Source: Verrucomicrobiaceae bacterium
GTDB taxonomy: Bacteria > Verrucomicrobiota > Verrucomicrobiia > Verrucomicrobiales > Verrucomicrobiaceae
DNA: 64,000 bases
Assembly: GCA_027486585.1 (NCBI GenBank)
Contig: JAIXOU010000105.1
Span: forward strand, 40,945 to 104,944
Direction: 5' to 3'
Shown here: in pieces, positions 41,751 to 51,401 of the stretch
Numbering within the stretch: the stretch's first letter is position 1
Layout: each line of letters starts with the position of its first letter
The notes under the pieces: generated by a model
What the model saw: only the letters and a program-made list of their open reading frames with translations
Databases searched by the model: none
Told to the model about the DNA's origin: nothing
Translations under genes and position numbers: made by a program

Positions 41751-43296
41751 TGCCCTTCAAGAGGTCAATGCCTTTTTCGACAGCTTGAGTTGGAAGTTCG
41801 GTGGCTTTCTTGGCGGACTCACCGGGTTTTGTCAGGATGTTTGTGGCGGACTTCAAGACCTCACCGGGCTTCTTTCCCAGGTCTGGTCCCAAGACCGGAG
41901 ATAAAAGCATTTCACTGGTTTTGCCGATGACTTCTGCCGGTGCATTGAGAAGCGCTTTGCTGGCTCCACCGATCAGGCGTTCTGATAAATCTTCACGCGG
42001 TGCGTCAATGCTACCGGTGATGTGCAGTGGGGTCCAGACCAAGCCAGGTGTACCGCTTGGATTCGTGGCGGTGAAAACATGCTGCTGTGCGCCTGGAATC
42101 CAGCGCAGTGTTTCAGGGGTGACGCCGACCAAGAATTGCCCATCTAATTGGCCTTTAAGGATGGAAAGGTTTCCCTCAAGGCGCATCAGGCCATTAGATT
42201 GGATGATGATTTTCTCAAATTTCCTAGTCTCTCCAGAGCCGCTGATCTGAGCACTGGCGATGTCGAGAATGATGCGTTTAAAGCGCTCTACGCCTGTGTA
42301 GGTGGCTAGTTTATCCAGGATGGGAAGCGCGGTCAGGACAGCGTTTTTGAGATGCACGTCCCCCTTCACGCTCGGTGTCGTTTCACGACTGCCTTGGATG
42401 TCTAAATCACCTTCGATCAGGCCCGTGAGTCTGAGTTTCCAGTCCTCGCTTAGCACCTCTTTCAAAGGAATGGCGACAAGGTGTGCATTCATTTTCCAGC
42501 TGCCTTCTTTAGGTTTCACGTGACCATTGAGTGTGATTTCGCTTTCACCCAGCCAGCGCAGCGTTGCTTCACTCAGGTGCAGATCTTCACGGCTGAGACG
42601 TGTGGTTGCACGGACGAGATTAAACTTCATGGGCTGAGGTTGCACCGGCAGTTGGATCGGCGTTTCGATGATGCCGTCGGTGATGATTGCCTGAACGGAC
42701 TGCTCTCCCTGTTGCCACGCACCTAGGTGCAGTGTGGATTCCGTCAGTTGCCAGGGGCCTGGATAGCGCAGCGTTAGGCGATCCACTTTCAATCCATCCA
42801 CTTCCGTCGTTCTCGGCAAATAACCTCGCAGCCAGGAGGGGATCGCGCTTGCTGTGCCATTTGAAACGGGAGCCGTGGCGGTAACGTCGGCTTCAAAATT
42901 TGCTTGAGCTGGCGTTTTAAATTGCAGATCCAGAACATCCGCGCCTGCATTGATGACACGCCATTTGCCTTGCCGAAAGGCACTCCAATCCAGGGCCAAA
43001 TGTAGGCTGCTAACATCGGCCTTCCAGCCGCTACCGGTTGTTAACTGAGCATTTTGAGTGGTGACTTCATCGCCTGTCCAGCGTAGAGGTGCCAGTGTGG
43101 CAGTGCCCTGCAATTGGGTGCCGAAGAACTCTTCCATCTTACCGCGAAAGGCTTCGTTCTGAAGATAGCCACGCACCCAACTGGTCACAAGTAGTGGGGC
43201 CAAGAGTAATAGTCCCACTAATGCCATACCCAAGCAGATTAAAATAACCAGCCAGCGTTTGCCTTTGCCTGAACGGCTTCTTCTTCGTGAACTCAT
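41725..43296 (-). CDS. AsmA-like inner-membrane/periplasmic protein
   Basis: 523 residues. A very basic N-terminus (RRRSRSGKGKR) is followed by one membrane helix (LVILICLGMALVGLLLLAPLL) and a long repeated beta-rich periplasmic part, as in AsmA/YdbH proteins that form bridge-like lipid-transport structures. The C-terminus has GGASKALLNAPAEVIGKT and Gly-rich LLGGIGGGLLGK-like residues. Lipid transport is inferred only from fold type. Confidence 0.7.
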   Translation of the reverse strand: MSSRRRSRSGKGKRWLVILICLGMALVGLLLLAPLLVTSWVRGYLQNEAFRGKMEEFFGTQLQGTATLAPLRWTGDEVTTQNAQLTTGSGWKADVSSLHLALDWSAFRQGKWRVINAGADVLDLQFKTPAQANFEADVTATAPVSNGTASAIPSWLRGYLPRTTEVDGLKVDRLTLRYPGPWQLTESTLHLGAWQQGEQSVQAIITDGIIETPIQLPVQPQPMKFNLVRATTRLSREDLHLSEATLRWLGESEITLNGHVKPKEGSWKMNAHLVAIPLKEVLSEDWKLRLTGLIEGDLDIQGSRETTPSVKGDVHLKNAVLTALPILDKLATYTGVERFKRIILDIASAQISGSGETRKFEKIIIQSNGLMRLEGNLSILKGQLDGQFLVGVTPETLRWIPGAQQHVFTATNPSGTPGLVWTPLHITGSIDAPREDLSERLIGGASKALLNAPAEVIGKTSEMLLSPVLGPDLGKKPGEVLKSATNILTKPGESAKKATELPTQAVEKGIDLLKGIGGGLLGK

Positions 43297-43593
43297 GGAC
43301 TCAGGTTAGCCGCAAATGGGTTCCTCTGGCAAATGCCTTCCATGGGTGTGTTCCGAACAAGTTTGGGGAAACTTCGCGCCGGAGCGATGATGCCAATGAT
43401 CACTTCCGTGCGATAACCCTTTGAATTTTAGGTGATGTTCGAGAAAACCTCACAACATCAATTTTATGGGTTAGGGCTCCACCAATGGCATCGAATTGAG
43501 TAGCCTCGGTATTGCTGATCCCTGGATCTGCTGAAAAAAGAGTTTGCCGCATGGCAGGGTTTCCCCTGTAATCGCGGCTGTTTTTTGTGACTT

Positions 43594-45126
43594 ATGAAAT
43601 CTGATACTGTTCCCACCTCCACTCAGCCCGACATGAAATTGTTCTGGGCTTGTTTCGTTGCCCTCGTCGCCACCTCTTTTGTGTTTGGTGTGCGTGCTAA
43701 TACCATTGGTTTATTGCAAGATGGCTTTAATCTTTCGGAACAACAGAAGGGTTCGATCAATGGCGCTGGCATGTGGCCTTTTGCCATCAGCATCATCTTC
43801 TTTAGCCTAATCATCGATTATGTAGGCTACAAAACGGTGGCTTTGTTTGCGATCATTTGTCACACCATTTCTTTGGTTCTCACGCTGCGAGCTTCAGGTT
43901 ATCAGGACTTTTACTGGAGCACCCTGCTCGTTGCGGTCGCCAATGGAACGGTTGAGTCCTTCATCAATCCAGTCGTAGCGACGGTCTTTAACAAGCAGAA
44001 AGCCAAGTGGCTGAATATTCTCCATGCCGGCTGGCCTGCGGGGTTGGCTTTGGGCGCCTTATTCTGTGGTCTTCTGCCAGACACGAAGCTTTTCTTCGGT
44101 GCCGTTTGGCAGTTCCGTTTCGCACTTTGCTTCATCCCAGTGGTTATCTATGCGCTGCTGATTCTACCACGCACCTTCCCAGTCAATGAGCGCGTGGCGG
44201 CTGGAGTGAGCTATCGTGACATGCTTAAAGAGGTGGGTGCCATTGGCTTCTTCATGATTACCGCTCTCGTTGCGCCAGCCATGGCGCAGATGCTCAATCA
44301 AGAGGCTTCATGGACCGTGGTGTTCATCATTGCTGCGGTGGTGGGTGTTTTGGCAGGATTGTACACTCGTTCTTTGGGGAATTGGTTGTTCTTGGTCGTG
44401 CTGGTGGTCATTGGTCCTTTGGCGACGACGGAACTCGGCACCGACGGCTGGATGCCTGAGCTATTGAAGCTCAGCGGTCCTGATTTCCCCAACTTCGCGA
44501 CTTGGATTTTCGTTTATGTTTCGGTGATCATGACGGTGCTCAGATTCTATGCTGGCCCCATCGTCCATCGTTTTTCGGCCATTGGTTTGTTGGTCGTCAG
44601 TTCAGTCATCGCCATCATCGGATTATTGTTGCTTTCGAATGCAACTGGCTGGGCCATTCTTGGTGCAGCAACGATTTATGCCCTTGGAAAAACTTTCCTC
44701 TGGAGCACGACCCTTGGCCTGACTTCTGAGCAGTTCCCCAAAGGTGGAGCACTCACCTTGAACGGCGTATCCGCTGTCGGTGTTCTTTTCCTCGGCGTTT
44801 TGGGCAGTCCCTACATCGGCTACAAGCAGGATTTGGACATGGAAAAGCGCCTGACTTCGACCGAACACACCGCTTTGTATGTCCAAGTGAAGGGTGAATC
44901 AAAACCAGGCATTTTTGGCAGTGCGCCAACGCTTGATCAGGAGAAGATTAAAGCGCTCCCGGCTGAGCTGAGTAAGGAACTGGAAGTCGTTCAGGCCGCC
45001 AGCAAGCGCAGTGTTTTCACGACCATCGCGATCCTGCCAAGCTTCATGCTAGTCTGCTATGTAGGACTGCTTCTTTGGTTCCGCAGCCGTGGTGGTTACA
45101 AGCCCGTGGAGATTGGGGATCATTGA
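43594..45126 (+). CDS. MFS transporter, tandem copy 1
   Basis: 510 residues and 12 predicted membrane segments. It shares ordered motifs with the next gene: SINGAGMWPFAIS, the ICHTISLVLT loop region, and NILHAGWPAGLALGALF. It resembles sugar-permease type MFS proteins of Verrucomicrobia and Planctomycetes. A variable loop between helices 11 and 12 (about 420-480) is also present in the neighbour. The substrate is unknown. Confidence 0.85.
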   Translation: MKSDTVPTSTQPDMKLFWACFVALVATSFVFGVRANTIGLLQDGFNLSEQQKGSINGAGMWPFAISIIFFSLIIDYVGYKTVALFAIICHTISLVLTLRASGYQDFYWSTLLVAVANGTVESFINPVVATVFNKQKAKWLNILHAGWPAGLALGALFCGLLPDTKLFFGAVWQFRFALCFIPVVIYALLILPRTFPVNERVAAGVSYRDMLKEVGAIGFFMITALVAPAMAQMLNQEASWTVVFIIAAVVGVLAGLYTRSLGNWLFLVVLVVIGPLATTELGTDGWMPELLKLSGPDFPNFATWIFVYVSVIMTVLRFYAGPIVHRFSAIGLLVVSSVIAIIGLLLLSNATGWAILGAATIYALGKTFLWSTTLGLTSEQFPKGGALTLNGVSAVGVLFLGVLGSPYIGYKQDLDMEKRLTSTEHTALYVQVKGESKPGIFGSAPTLDQEKIKALPAELSKELEVVQAASKRSVFTTIAILPSFMLVCYVGLLLWFRSRGGYKPVEIGDH

Positions 45127-45294
45127 TTCTTTCAGAGAATTGTGATTTTTTACCTTCGCAGGGCAGTGATTTTTATCTTGTCACCCCTCTAGTTGGCTAC
45201 TAAAACCAGCAGGCTCATCGGGAATGTCTTTTTTGGCGGTTCCGATTGAGGCACATCATCCATCCCGATCCATCCAACTAACAATACATCATCT

Positions 45295-46845
45295 ATGAGC
45301 GAAAATAATCGAATGCGTCTCCTCTGGGCTGGCTTCATGGCCATCCTTGCTGCCGGCGTTGGCTTTGCCATCCGCGGCGGTATCTTTGACAACTGGGGCA
45401 AAGAATACGGCTTCACTGGAGCACAACTCGGTGCCATTGGTGGCGCTGGTTTCTCAGGCTTCTGCTTCGGCATCATCTTCGGTGGCCTCATCGTTGATAA
45501 AATCGGCTACGGTAAATTGGTCGCCCTTGCCGTGATCTGCCACATTCTCTCGGCATTTGTCACCTTTGGTGCCAGTACGCCAGACAATGCTTACAACTTC
45601 CTCTTCTGGGGCATGTTCATCTTTGCTTATGCGAATGGTACTCTGGAAGCTGTGGCCAATCCTCTGGTCGCGACACTGTTCCCAGAAAACCGCACCCATT
45701 ACCTGAATATCCTCCATGCCTCATGGCCTGCAGGGATGGTGCTTGGTTCCATCGCTGGTTGGGTGCTTGATGACAAGATGCAGATGGGTTGGAAAATCCA
45801 GTTGGCACTCTACCTCGTCCCGACTGTTCTTTATGCGATCATGTTCATGGGCCAGAAGTTCCCTAAATCTGAAGCGGCTGAAAAAGGCGCAAGCTTCGTT
45901 CAAATGTTCAAGCCAGTGGGTATCCTCGGTGCTCTGGTTGCTTGCTATCTTCTTGCCCTCTTCTTTGGTGACATCGCCAAAGCAGTCTCTCCTGACAATG
46001 CCAAAATCATTGGTTATGGCATCGGTGGTATCCTGTTGATCGCCGTTGGTGTGATCTCTAAGTTCTCGATTGGTTCGATTCTGCTTTTTGTTCTCTTCGT
46101 TACACACGCCCTTGTCGGTGCTGTCGAGCTTGGTACGGATGGCTGGATTCAGAACATCACAGGTAACTTGTTCACTTCTGAGCAAGGTAAATATCTCTTC
46201 ATCTGGACCTCGGCGATCATGTTCGGTCTGCGTTTCTGCGCTCATTGGATCGAAAAAACACTCAAGCTTTCCCCAATTGGCCTTCTGTTGGTTTGCTCCA
46301 TCATCGCCTGCGTAGGTCTGAACCTTGCCAGTGGCATGCAGACCTTTGGCACAGCACTTGTGGCCCTTGGTATCTATGCTGTCGGTAAAACCTTCTTCTG
46401 GCCAACCATGTTGGCTGTCGTGGGTGACCGTTACCCGCAGACAGGTGCCGTTGCTATGTCCATCATGGGCGGTATTGGCATGCTCTCCGCAGGTCTCATC
46501 GGTGGCCCTGGTTTGGGCTACTGTAAGGACCGCTTCGCAGGTGAAGAACTGAACAAAGCTGACGCTGCTCTGTATGCTGAATACAAAGCTGAGAAGCCAA
46601 GTGCCTTCCTGAACTTGTCTGCGACTGAAGCCTTTGGTCTCGACGGCACCAAGCTGGCTGCTGCTAAAGAAGCCAAGGAAAAGACTCCACAGCAATTGGC
46701 TGTCGTGACCGCTGACCAAAAAGGCGACCGCGCAACGCTCAAAGCTGATTCCTTCATCCCGATGACCATGGCCGCGATCTACCTGCTCTTGTTCCTCTAC
46801 TTCAAGAGCATTGGTGGCTACAAAACGGTCAAGATCGACGAATAA
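45295..46845 (+). CDS. MFS transporter, tandem copy 2
   Basis: 516 residues, clearly paralogous to the previous gene: [27 protein letters not shown] and [16 protein letters not shown] line up, as does GTDGWI.. in the middle. Both have a long soluble loop before the last helix. The codon pattern is strikingly regular (many GGT, GCC, AAG), suggesting high expression, unlike copy 1. A strong terminator follows. Confidence 0.87.
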   Translation: MSENNRMRLLWAGFMAILAAGVGFAIRGGIFDNWGKEYGFTGAQLGAIGGAGFSGFCFGIIFGGLIVDKIGYGKLVALAVICHILSAFVTFGASTPDNAYNFLFWGMFIFAYANGTLEAVANPLVATLFPENRTHYLNILHASWPAGMVLGSIAGWVLDDKMQMGWKIQLALYLVPTVLYAIMFMGQKFPKSEAAEKGASFVQMFKPVGILGALVACYLLALFFGDIAKAVSPDNAKIIGYGIGGILLIAVGVISKFSIGSILLFVLFVTHALVGAVELGTDGWIQNITGNLFTSEQGKYLFIWTSAIMFGLRFCAHWIEKTLKLSPIGLLLVCSIIACVGLNLASGMQTFGTALVALGIYAVGKTFFWPTMLAVVGDRYPQTGAVAMSIMGGIGMLSAGLIGGPGLGYCKDRFAGEELNKADAALYAEYKAEKPSAFLNLSATEAFGLDGTKLAAAKEAKEKTPQQLAVVTADQKGDRATLKADSFIPMTMAAIYLLLFLYFKSIGGYKTVKIDE

Positions 46846-46871
46846 ATCTACTTCTGTTAGCTTAACACTTC

Positions 46872-46906
46872 ACGGCGTCCCAGGAAACTGGGGCGCCGTT
46901 TTCTTT
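46872..46906 (+). terminator. Rho-independent terminator after the MFS pair
   Basis: ACGGCGTCCCA (46872-46882) pairs with TGGGGCGCCGT (46889-46899), with one G-T pair, loop GGAAAC, followed by TTTCTTT. Strong and well placed 27 bp after the stop. Confidence 0.9.
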
Positions 46907-46978
46907 GTTACCGATGGGTATTTTCGTGCGTTTGAGTGGGCGTGTGGCTACGCTTTCCCATAAACCTTTCCTCTCTTG

Positions 46979-47575
46979 ATGACCGAGACCTTCGCTGTGC
47001 AGGATTGCCTCTCTCGTGTGCGTCGTGGCGATCTGGCTGCGGCGAACTCGCTGATCCTGCATCTCTCGCCACTCGTGCAGCGGCTGGTGCGGAATCATCT
47101 GCCACGACGGGAAAGCGAGGAGGATTTGATGCAGGATGTTTTTTTGAAGTTGCTGCAAAAGCTCGACAGCTATCAAGAACGCGCAGGCATTCCATTCGAG
47201 CATTGGGTCAGCCGTTTAACCGTCCGCACCTGCCTAGACGCGCTGCGGGCAGAGAAAGCACGGCCCGAATGGCGCTTCACCGACCTGAATGCCGGAGAGG
47301 CAGAGTGGCTGGACTTCCTGATGAAGGGGCAAAGCACTGCGCCGACCAGTCATGCCCTCGAGGCCAAGTCTGTCGTGACACGGCTGTTGGCCCAGCTTTC
47401 ACCGCCAGATCGACTGGTCTTAACACTGCTGGATCTGGAAGAACGCAGCACGCAAGAGATCGCTCAGATCACAGGCTGGACGCGGCCCATGGTCAAAATG
47501 CGGGCCATGCGGGCCAGGCACAAACTGCGGCAGATCGCCCGTGAACGGATGAAGGAGGATTTTACTGATTCATGA
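46979..47575 (+). CDS. ECF-type sigma factor, second operon
   Basis: About 198 residues. Region 2 (SEEDLMQDVFLKLLQKLDSY), the linker, and region 4 (LSPPDRLVLTLLDLEERSTQEIAQITGWTRP, with the helix-turn-helix) are visible. Start ATG at 46979, with a TTG three bases earlier. It overlaps the next gene by 4 bp (ATGA), and that gene overlaps the third likewise, giving a tight three-gene operon. Confidence 0.9.
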   Translation: MTETFAVQDCLSRVRRGDLAAANSLILHLSPLVQRLVRNHLPRRESEEDLMQDVFLKLLQKLDSYQERAGIPFEHWVSRLTVRTCLDALRAEKARPEWRFTDLNAGEAEWLDFLMKGQSTAPTSHALEAKSVVTRLLAQLSPPDRLVLTLLDLEERSTQEIAQITGWTRPMVKMRAMRARHKLRQIARERMKEDFTDS

Positions 47576-47880
47576 ATAACTTTGACCAACGCTGGCAGGC
47601 CAGCATTCAAACCGCCCGCCAAGCTCCAACGGAACCGATGGAATTGCCGTATGGTTTTACCACACGACTGCTGGCACGTTTCCACGAGGCGCCGGCTGAG
47701 GCTTGGTCAGAAGTATTCGCTGTCCTCGGACTACGAGCATTGTTTGTTACAGCCTTCATGTTTTTGGTGAGCGCCAGCTTTGCGGTAGCTCATTGGTATG
47801 AGTTCCGCATCGAGACTCCTGCCTTAGAAAACCCGTTATCCGTGAACCCACTCACTGAACCTTTTTCATTCTGGTTATGA
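47572..47880 (+). CDS. Small membrane protein of the sigma operon
   Basis: 102 residues with one membrane helix (ALFVTAFMFLVSASFAVA). The cytoplasmic first half (PYGFTTRLLARF) could bind the sigma factor. By position it is a candidate anti-sigma factor. No homologue recognised. Confidence 0.65.
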   Translation: MNNFDQRWQASIQTARQAPTEPMELPYGFTTRLLARFHEAPAEAWSEVFAVLGLRALFVTAFMFLVSASFAVAHWYEFRIETPALENPLSVNPLTEPFSFWL

Positions 47881-48254
47881 TCGCAACCCGCAGAACCAAG
47901 GCAGGCTGCCTTCTTACTCTCGTCATTGGGTTCAGTCTTGGCGTTGGTTTTGTCTTCGGAGTGCTGGCCATGAAAGCCTACGAGAAGAAGAAAGAGAATC
48001 CTGCCTTCTGGAAAGAAAGCGCCATGAAGCGTCTGGAAAAACTGCATCCCACAGATGCCCAACGTCAGCTCTTCGAAGCCCATACCGACAAAGCGGTGAG
48101 CGAGCTGAGTGATTTGCGAAAAGGCGCTTTGGTCTCCGTTTGGCAGATCGTCGGTCGCACCTTGACCCATATCGAGCAGGACCTAACGCCCGAACAAAAA
48201 GCAACGTTTGAAAAACTCCGACCCAAAGCCCCGCCCGAGGCGATAAAGCCATAA
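47877..48254 (+). CDS. Periplasmic LTxxQ-like sensor-type protein
   Basis: 125 residues: one N-terminal membrane anchor (GCLLTLVIGFSLGVGFVFGVL), then a helical periplasmic part with DLTPEQKATFEKLRP. The LTPEQ motif recalls Spy/CpxP/CnrX-type envelope-stress proteins. As the third gene after a sigma factor and small membrane protein, it may be the sensor of a CnrYXH-like system (inference). Confidence 0.65.
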   Translation: MIATRRTKAGCLLTLVIGFSLGVGFVFGVLAMKAYEKKKENPAFWKESAMKRLEKLHPTDAQRQLFEAHTDKAVSELSDLRKGALVSVWQIVGRTLTHIEQDLTPEQKATFEKLRPKAPPEAIKP

Positions 48255-48284
48255 CGATTCTATGAGAGCCGCAGGCAGGGAGGA

Positions 48285-51200
48285 TTACCTCCACACCTCG
48301 TCCTTCGCGGGATCACCGGGCACGTCGAGCAGCTGGACTTTGTTGATGCTGACAAAGCGGGCGTGGTCGGTGAACTGGCGGACGATCTGCTTTTGCTTGT
48401 CGAGTTCGAAGAACTGGGCGGTGGTGGCGAGGTAGCCGTGGCCGAGCCAGTTGATGACGAGGGTATGGCCGTCGGACAGGCGCTGGAAGCCGCTGATGAG
48501 GCGCAGTGGGTTGTTTGGCACTTCCTGCGTGCCGAGCTTCCACACGGTTTGGCCTTCGCGATTGAGTTCGAGCAAGGCCTCGCCTTCGCCGCAGGCGATG
48601 AGGAGGTTGCCGTTGGGCAGCTCGCGGACTTCGTGAGGGTCACCGGGCGTTTTGATCGAGCGGAGGAGCTTGCCCTCGGCGCTGAGTTCAAGGATGGCGC
48701 GGTCGCCTTTGGCGCAAATGAGGTAGCGGCCATCCTTGGTGCGACGACAACCGCGCATTTGATCATGCGTGTTTTTGGTTTTCACCGGCACGGCGATCTC
48801 GCGGGCGATTTTACCATCGCGGCCGACTTCGATAAGTCGCTTCGTGCCGCACTCGACGACCATGACGCGGCCATCGGGCAAGGGCTGGCAGCCGTGGACC
48901 TCGGTGCCTTCCGGGCTGGTGTATTCCCAGACGATCTTCTTCTCCATCGTCACTTCACGGGCACCTCGCAGATGACTGAAGAGCACATTGCCATTCGCGA
49001 GCATCCACACGTCCTGCGGCTTCTCGGCGGGATGCTCCCACTCCACGCGGCCATCGGCAGCGATGATGGCGACCTTGTTGCCGCCGTAATCACTGACGAG
49101 CACGCGACGACCGAACGACTTGGTAGCCTGTGCCAACTCTGGCGGCTGGAGGCGGTCAGGCACGTTGTTGTTGTCACGATCCAAGGGCAGCGGGTCGTCG
49201 AGGTCCTTGCGGCCATCGCCATCGTCGTCTCCACCGGGCTGGAGCCATGTGCCTGCGTCGGGCGTCCATTCCTTTTTCAATCCAAGCGCACGCCAGAGGT
49301 GCTGCGCGGCCTCGGCTCGGGTGAGGCTGCGCGTGCCGTAGTCTGACAAAGATTTTGCCACGGGCAGACCGAGACGTTTCAGCCATTCCGCGAGCGTGGC
49401 GCGTGTGGCTTTACTATCCGGGGTGAAACGCGCAGCCGTGGGCTGGAAGTCGCCCCAGGTGACCATCGCCTCGATGGAAATGCGATCAGGATCATCGGCA
49501 GGCACATCGGCATACACCGGCTTGTCATGATGCGGCCAGTCCTTGGCATCTGGCAAGGCGCGGCACAGTCGAGCAAGCACGCGGGCGAGTTCGCGGCGTG
49601 TCATGGGTTGATCGGGCTTGAAGAACAAACTGTCCGCGTCCGGCTGCCAGATGCCACGCACGGCGAGCATGTTTGCGGCTTCAAAGTGGAGGTCGTCGGG
49701 CGCGAGATCGTGCCAGGGCCAGAGCAGGATGCCCGGACCGCCAGTGCCGCGCACGAGGCGCAGTTGCAGTTCACGCACCTTCGCCACATCGCTGGCGGCC
49801 TCACGCGGCTCGATGCCATCGCGCAGACTCAGCCAGGCGAGCGTGGCTCCTGCCTGGCCGACGTGCATCATTTGGCCGTGCAAGCGAATCGCGGACTGCA
49901 CGACGCTGCTGACACCGATGTTTTTTCCCGCACCGATCAAGCCCTTCATCTCCACGGGCACGAGTCCGCGCAGCGGGAAGGTGGAGCGATCTGTGTCCGT
50001 GTGCCAGCCGCGTGTGGGTGTCATGATATTGCGCCATGGGCCGTTGCGTGATCCGGCGACAAAGCCGCGACGAGTGGGATGAAAGTCGATGTTAAACTGG
50101 TAGCCGAAGATGCCGTCTGTTGGCAGCACCTTGGCCCACATTGGCTCGCGAGTGGCGGCGCGGATGTCTTGCTCGCGCAGCATGTAGAGCGCTTCGAGGC
50201 GCAGCCCTTCGCGGATGTAGGGCTTCGGCGGCAAACGATCCGCCGTGCCGAACTCGTCCGTGAGCTGCATGTAGCGAAAGGATTGCGGGAAGTCGCCCAC
50301 GCGATCATGCACGGCTGTTTGCAGATGATACAACATGCCGAGCGCATGCTGCTTCACGTCATCGAAGATGATGCGGCGCTGCGCGGGCGTGAGTTCGACG
50401 ATGTTCTTCTTCGATGCGCCAGGCTCCGTCTTTTCCAGTGCATCCACGACGCGCTGGGGGAGCTGACAGAGCGGATAATCCTGGGTAGGATAGTTCAGAA
50501 AGGTCGCCTCCGTGCCCGGCGCGAAGCCATTGTGCCAGCGATCCACGAGACGACGATGCGTGTAAGGGCTGTTGCCGCTCGGTGAGTAAATGCCGCCGCT
50601 CATGTCGCTGTCCACCCACGGCGCGAGCTTGTCGAGACCGGCGAAGGAGAGCGGATGATAAGTTTCAGGCTTCGTGATGGTCGCATCTTTGCCGCCCGTC
50701 TCCCGCAGCACCAAGCACCACGACATCGGATTCATCTCCTGCGGTCCCGCGTCATCAAAAGTCTCCGGCGCACTGGCTTCGCCAAAGCGTGCTTTCAAAT
50801 CCGGCCCCGCGCCATGCTTTGCACCGCTGAGGCGAATCACATCGCCCCAGTCACTCGCATCCATCGTGAGTCGCGCGTTGATCTGCATGCGCTCCGCTCC
50901 GCCTTTCGTCGGTTCAAACTCCGCTCCGGTGACGCGGCCCTCTTTGACCATCACCTTCAGCGGCTGCCAGCCGCGCACGATGCGCAAGGCCCCGCCATCG
51001 ACATACGGCTTCACCAGTTCCTCGAAGATCTTCGCCGCAGCCGCAGGCTCGATGGTTTCCGTGCCGCAGAAGGAATTCCCCGGAGTCGCCATGCCATACG
51101 TGAGCGAGTTGTGCGCACGGATACGACGCAGCACCTCAAGGAAGAGTCCACTGCGAGGAAAGTTGGTCCGCGTCCCGTTCACCACCGTCCATTCATCCGG

Positions 51201-51401
51201 GCAACCCACACCTTCAGCGCTGAACTGTCCGCCAAGCCACTCGATGTCATTCACCAGCACGATCTTCTTCACGCCCAGTCGCGCCGCCTGCACCGCCGCC
51301 GCGCAGGCGGATTCATTGCCGCCGACAATGAGGAGATCTGCCTCAATGACCTCGGCAGTCAGGAGGTTTGGCAAGAATAGAAGAGGCAAAAGGAGTTTCA
51401 T
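48285..51401 (-). CDS. Secreted four-part flavoprotein: FAD oxidoreductase, SLH, TSP3-like, beta-propeller
   Basis: About 1038 residues from ATG 51401 (signal peptide KLLLPLLFLPNLLTA; a longer frame starts at 51518). The N-terminal FAD domain begins ADLLIVGGNESACAAAVQAARLG and continues to about 560. Two S-layer-homology-like repeats (MTRRELARVLARL and TRATLAEWLKRLG) span roughly 590-705. An Asp-rich calcium-type segment (GDDDGDGRKDLDDP) lies near 725. The rest is a beta-propeller with repeats such as VWMLANGNVLFSH and HEVRELPNGNLLIACG. The FAD part matches xanthan-lyase-associated/FAD_oxidored families. It overlaps the SDR stop (ATGA) and is cotranscribed with it. Confidence 0.85.
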   Translation of the reverse strand: MKLLLPLLFLPNLLTAEVIEADLLIVGGNESACAAAVQAARLGVKKIVLVNDIEWLGGQFSAEGVGCPDEWTVVNGTRTNFPRSGLFLEVLRRIRAHNSLTYGMATPGNSFCGTETIEPAAAAKIFEELVKPYVDGGALRIVRGWQPLKVMVKEGRVTGAEFEPTKGGAERMQINARLTMDASDWGDVIRLSGAKHGAGPDLKARFGEASAPETFDDAGPQEMNPMSWCLVLRETGGKDATITKPETYHPLSFAGLDKLAPWVDSDMSGGIYSPSGNSPYTHRRLVDRWHNGFAPGTEATFLNYPTQDYPLCQLPQRVVDALEKTEPGASKKNIVELTPAQRRIIFDDVKQHALGMLYHLQTAVHDRVGDFPQSFRYMQLTDEFGTADRLPPKPYIREGLRLEALYMLREQDIRAATREPMWAKVLPTDGIFGYQFNIDFHPTRRGFVAGSRNGPWRNIMTPTRGWHTDTDRSTFPLRGLVPVEMKGLIGAGKNIGVSSVVQSAIRLHGQMMHVGQAGATLAWLSLRDGIEPREAASDVAKVRELQLRLVRGTGGPGILLWPWHDLAPDDLHFEAANMLAVRGIWQPDADSLFFKPDQPMTRRELARVLARLCRALPDAKDWPHHDKPVYADVPADDPDRISIEAMVTWGDFQPTAARFTPDSKATRATLAEWLKRLGLPVAKSLSDYGTRSLTRAEAAQHLWRALGLKKEWTPDAGTWLQPGGDDDGDGRKDLDDPLPLDRDNNNVPDRLQPPELAQATKSFGRRVLVSDYGGNKVAIIAADGRVEWEHPAEKPQDVWMLANGNVLFSHLRGAREVTMEKKIVWEYTSPEGTEVHGCQPLPDGRVMVVECGTKRLIEVGRDGKIAREIAVPVKTKNTHDQMRGCRRTKDGRYLICAKGDRAILELSAEGKLLRSIKTPGDPHEVRELPNGNLLIACGEGEALLELNREGQTVWKLGTQEVPNNPLRLISGFQRLSDGHTLVINWLGHGYLATTAQFFELDKQKQIVRQFTDHARFVSINKVQLLDVPGDPAKDEVWR

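Noticed and set aside
45721..46719. 332-codon minus-strand frame opposite the second MFS gene
   Set aside because: The plus strand encodes a clear 12-helix transporter; the reverse frame has no recognisable features and follows from its biased codon use.
48363..49346. 327-codon plus-strand frame opposite the flavoprotein
   Set aside because: Shadow of a GC-rich coding gene with clear domain motifs on the minus strand.
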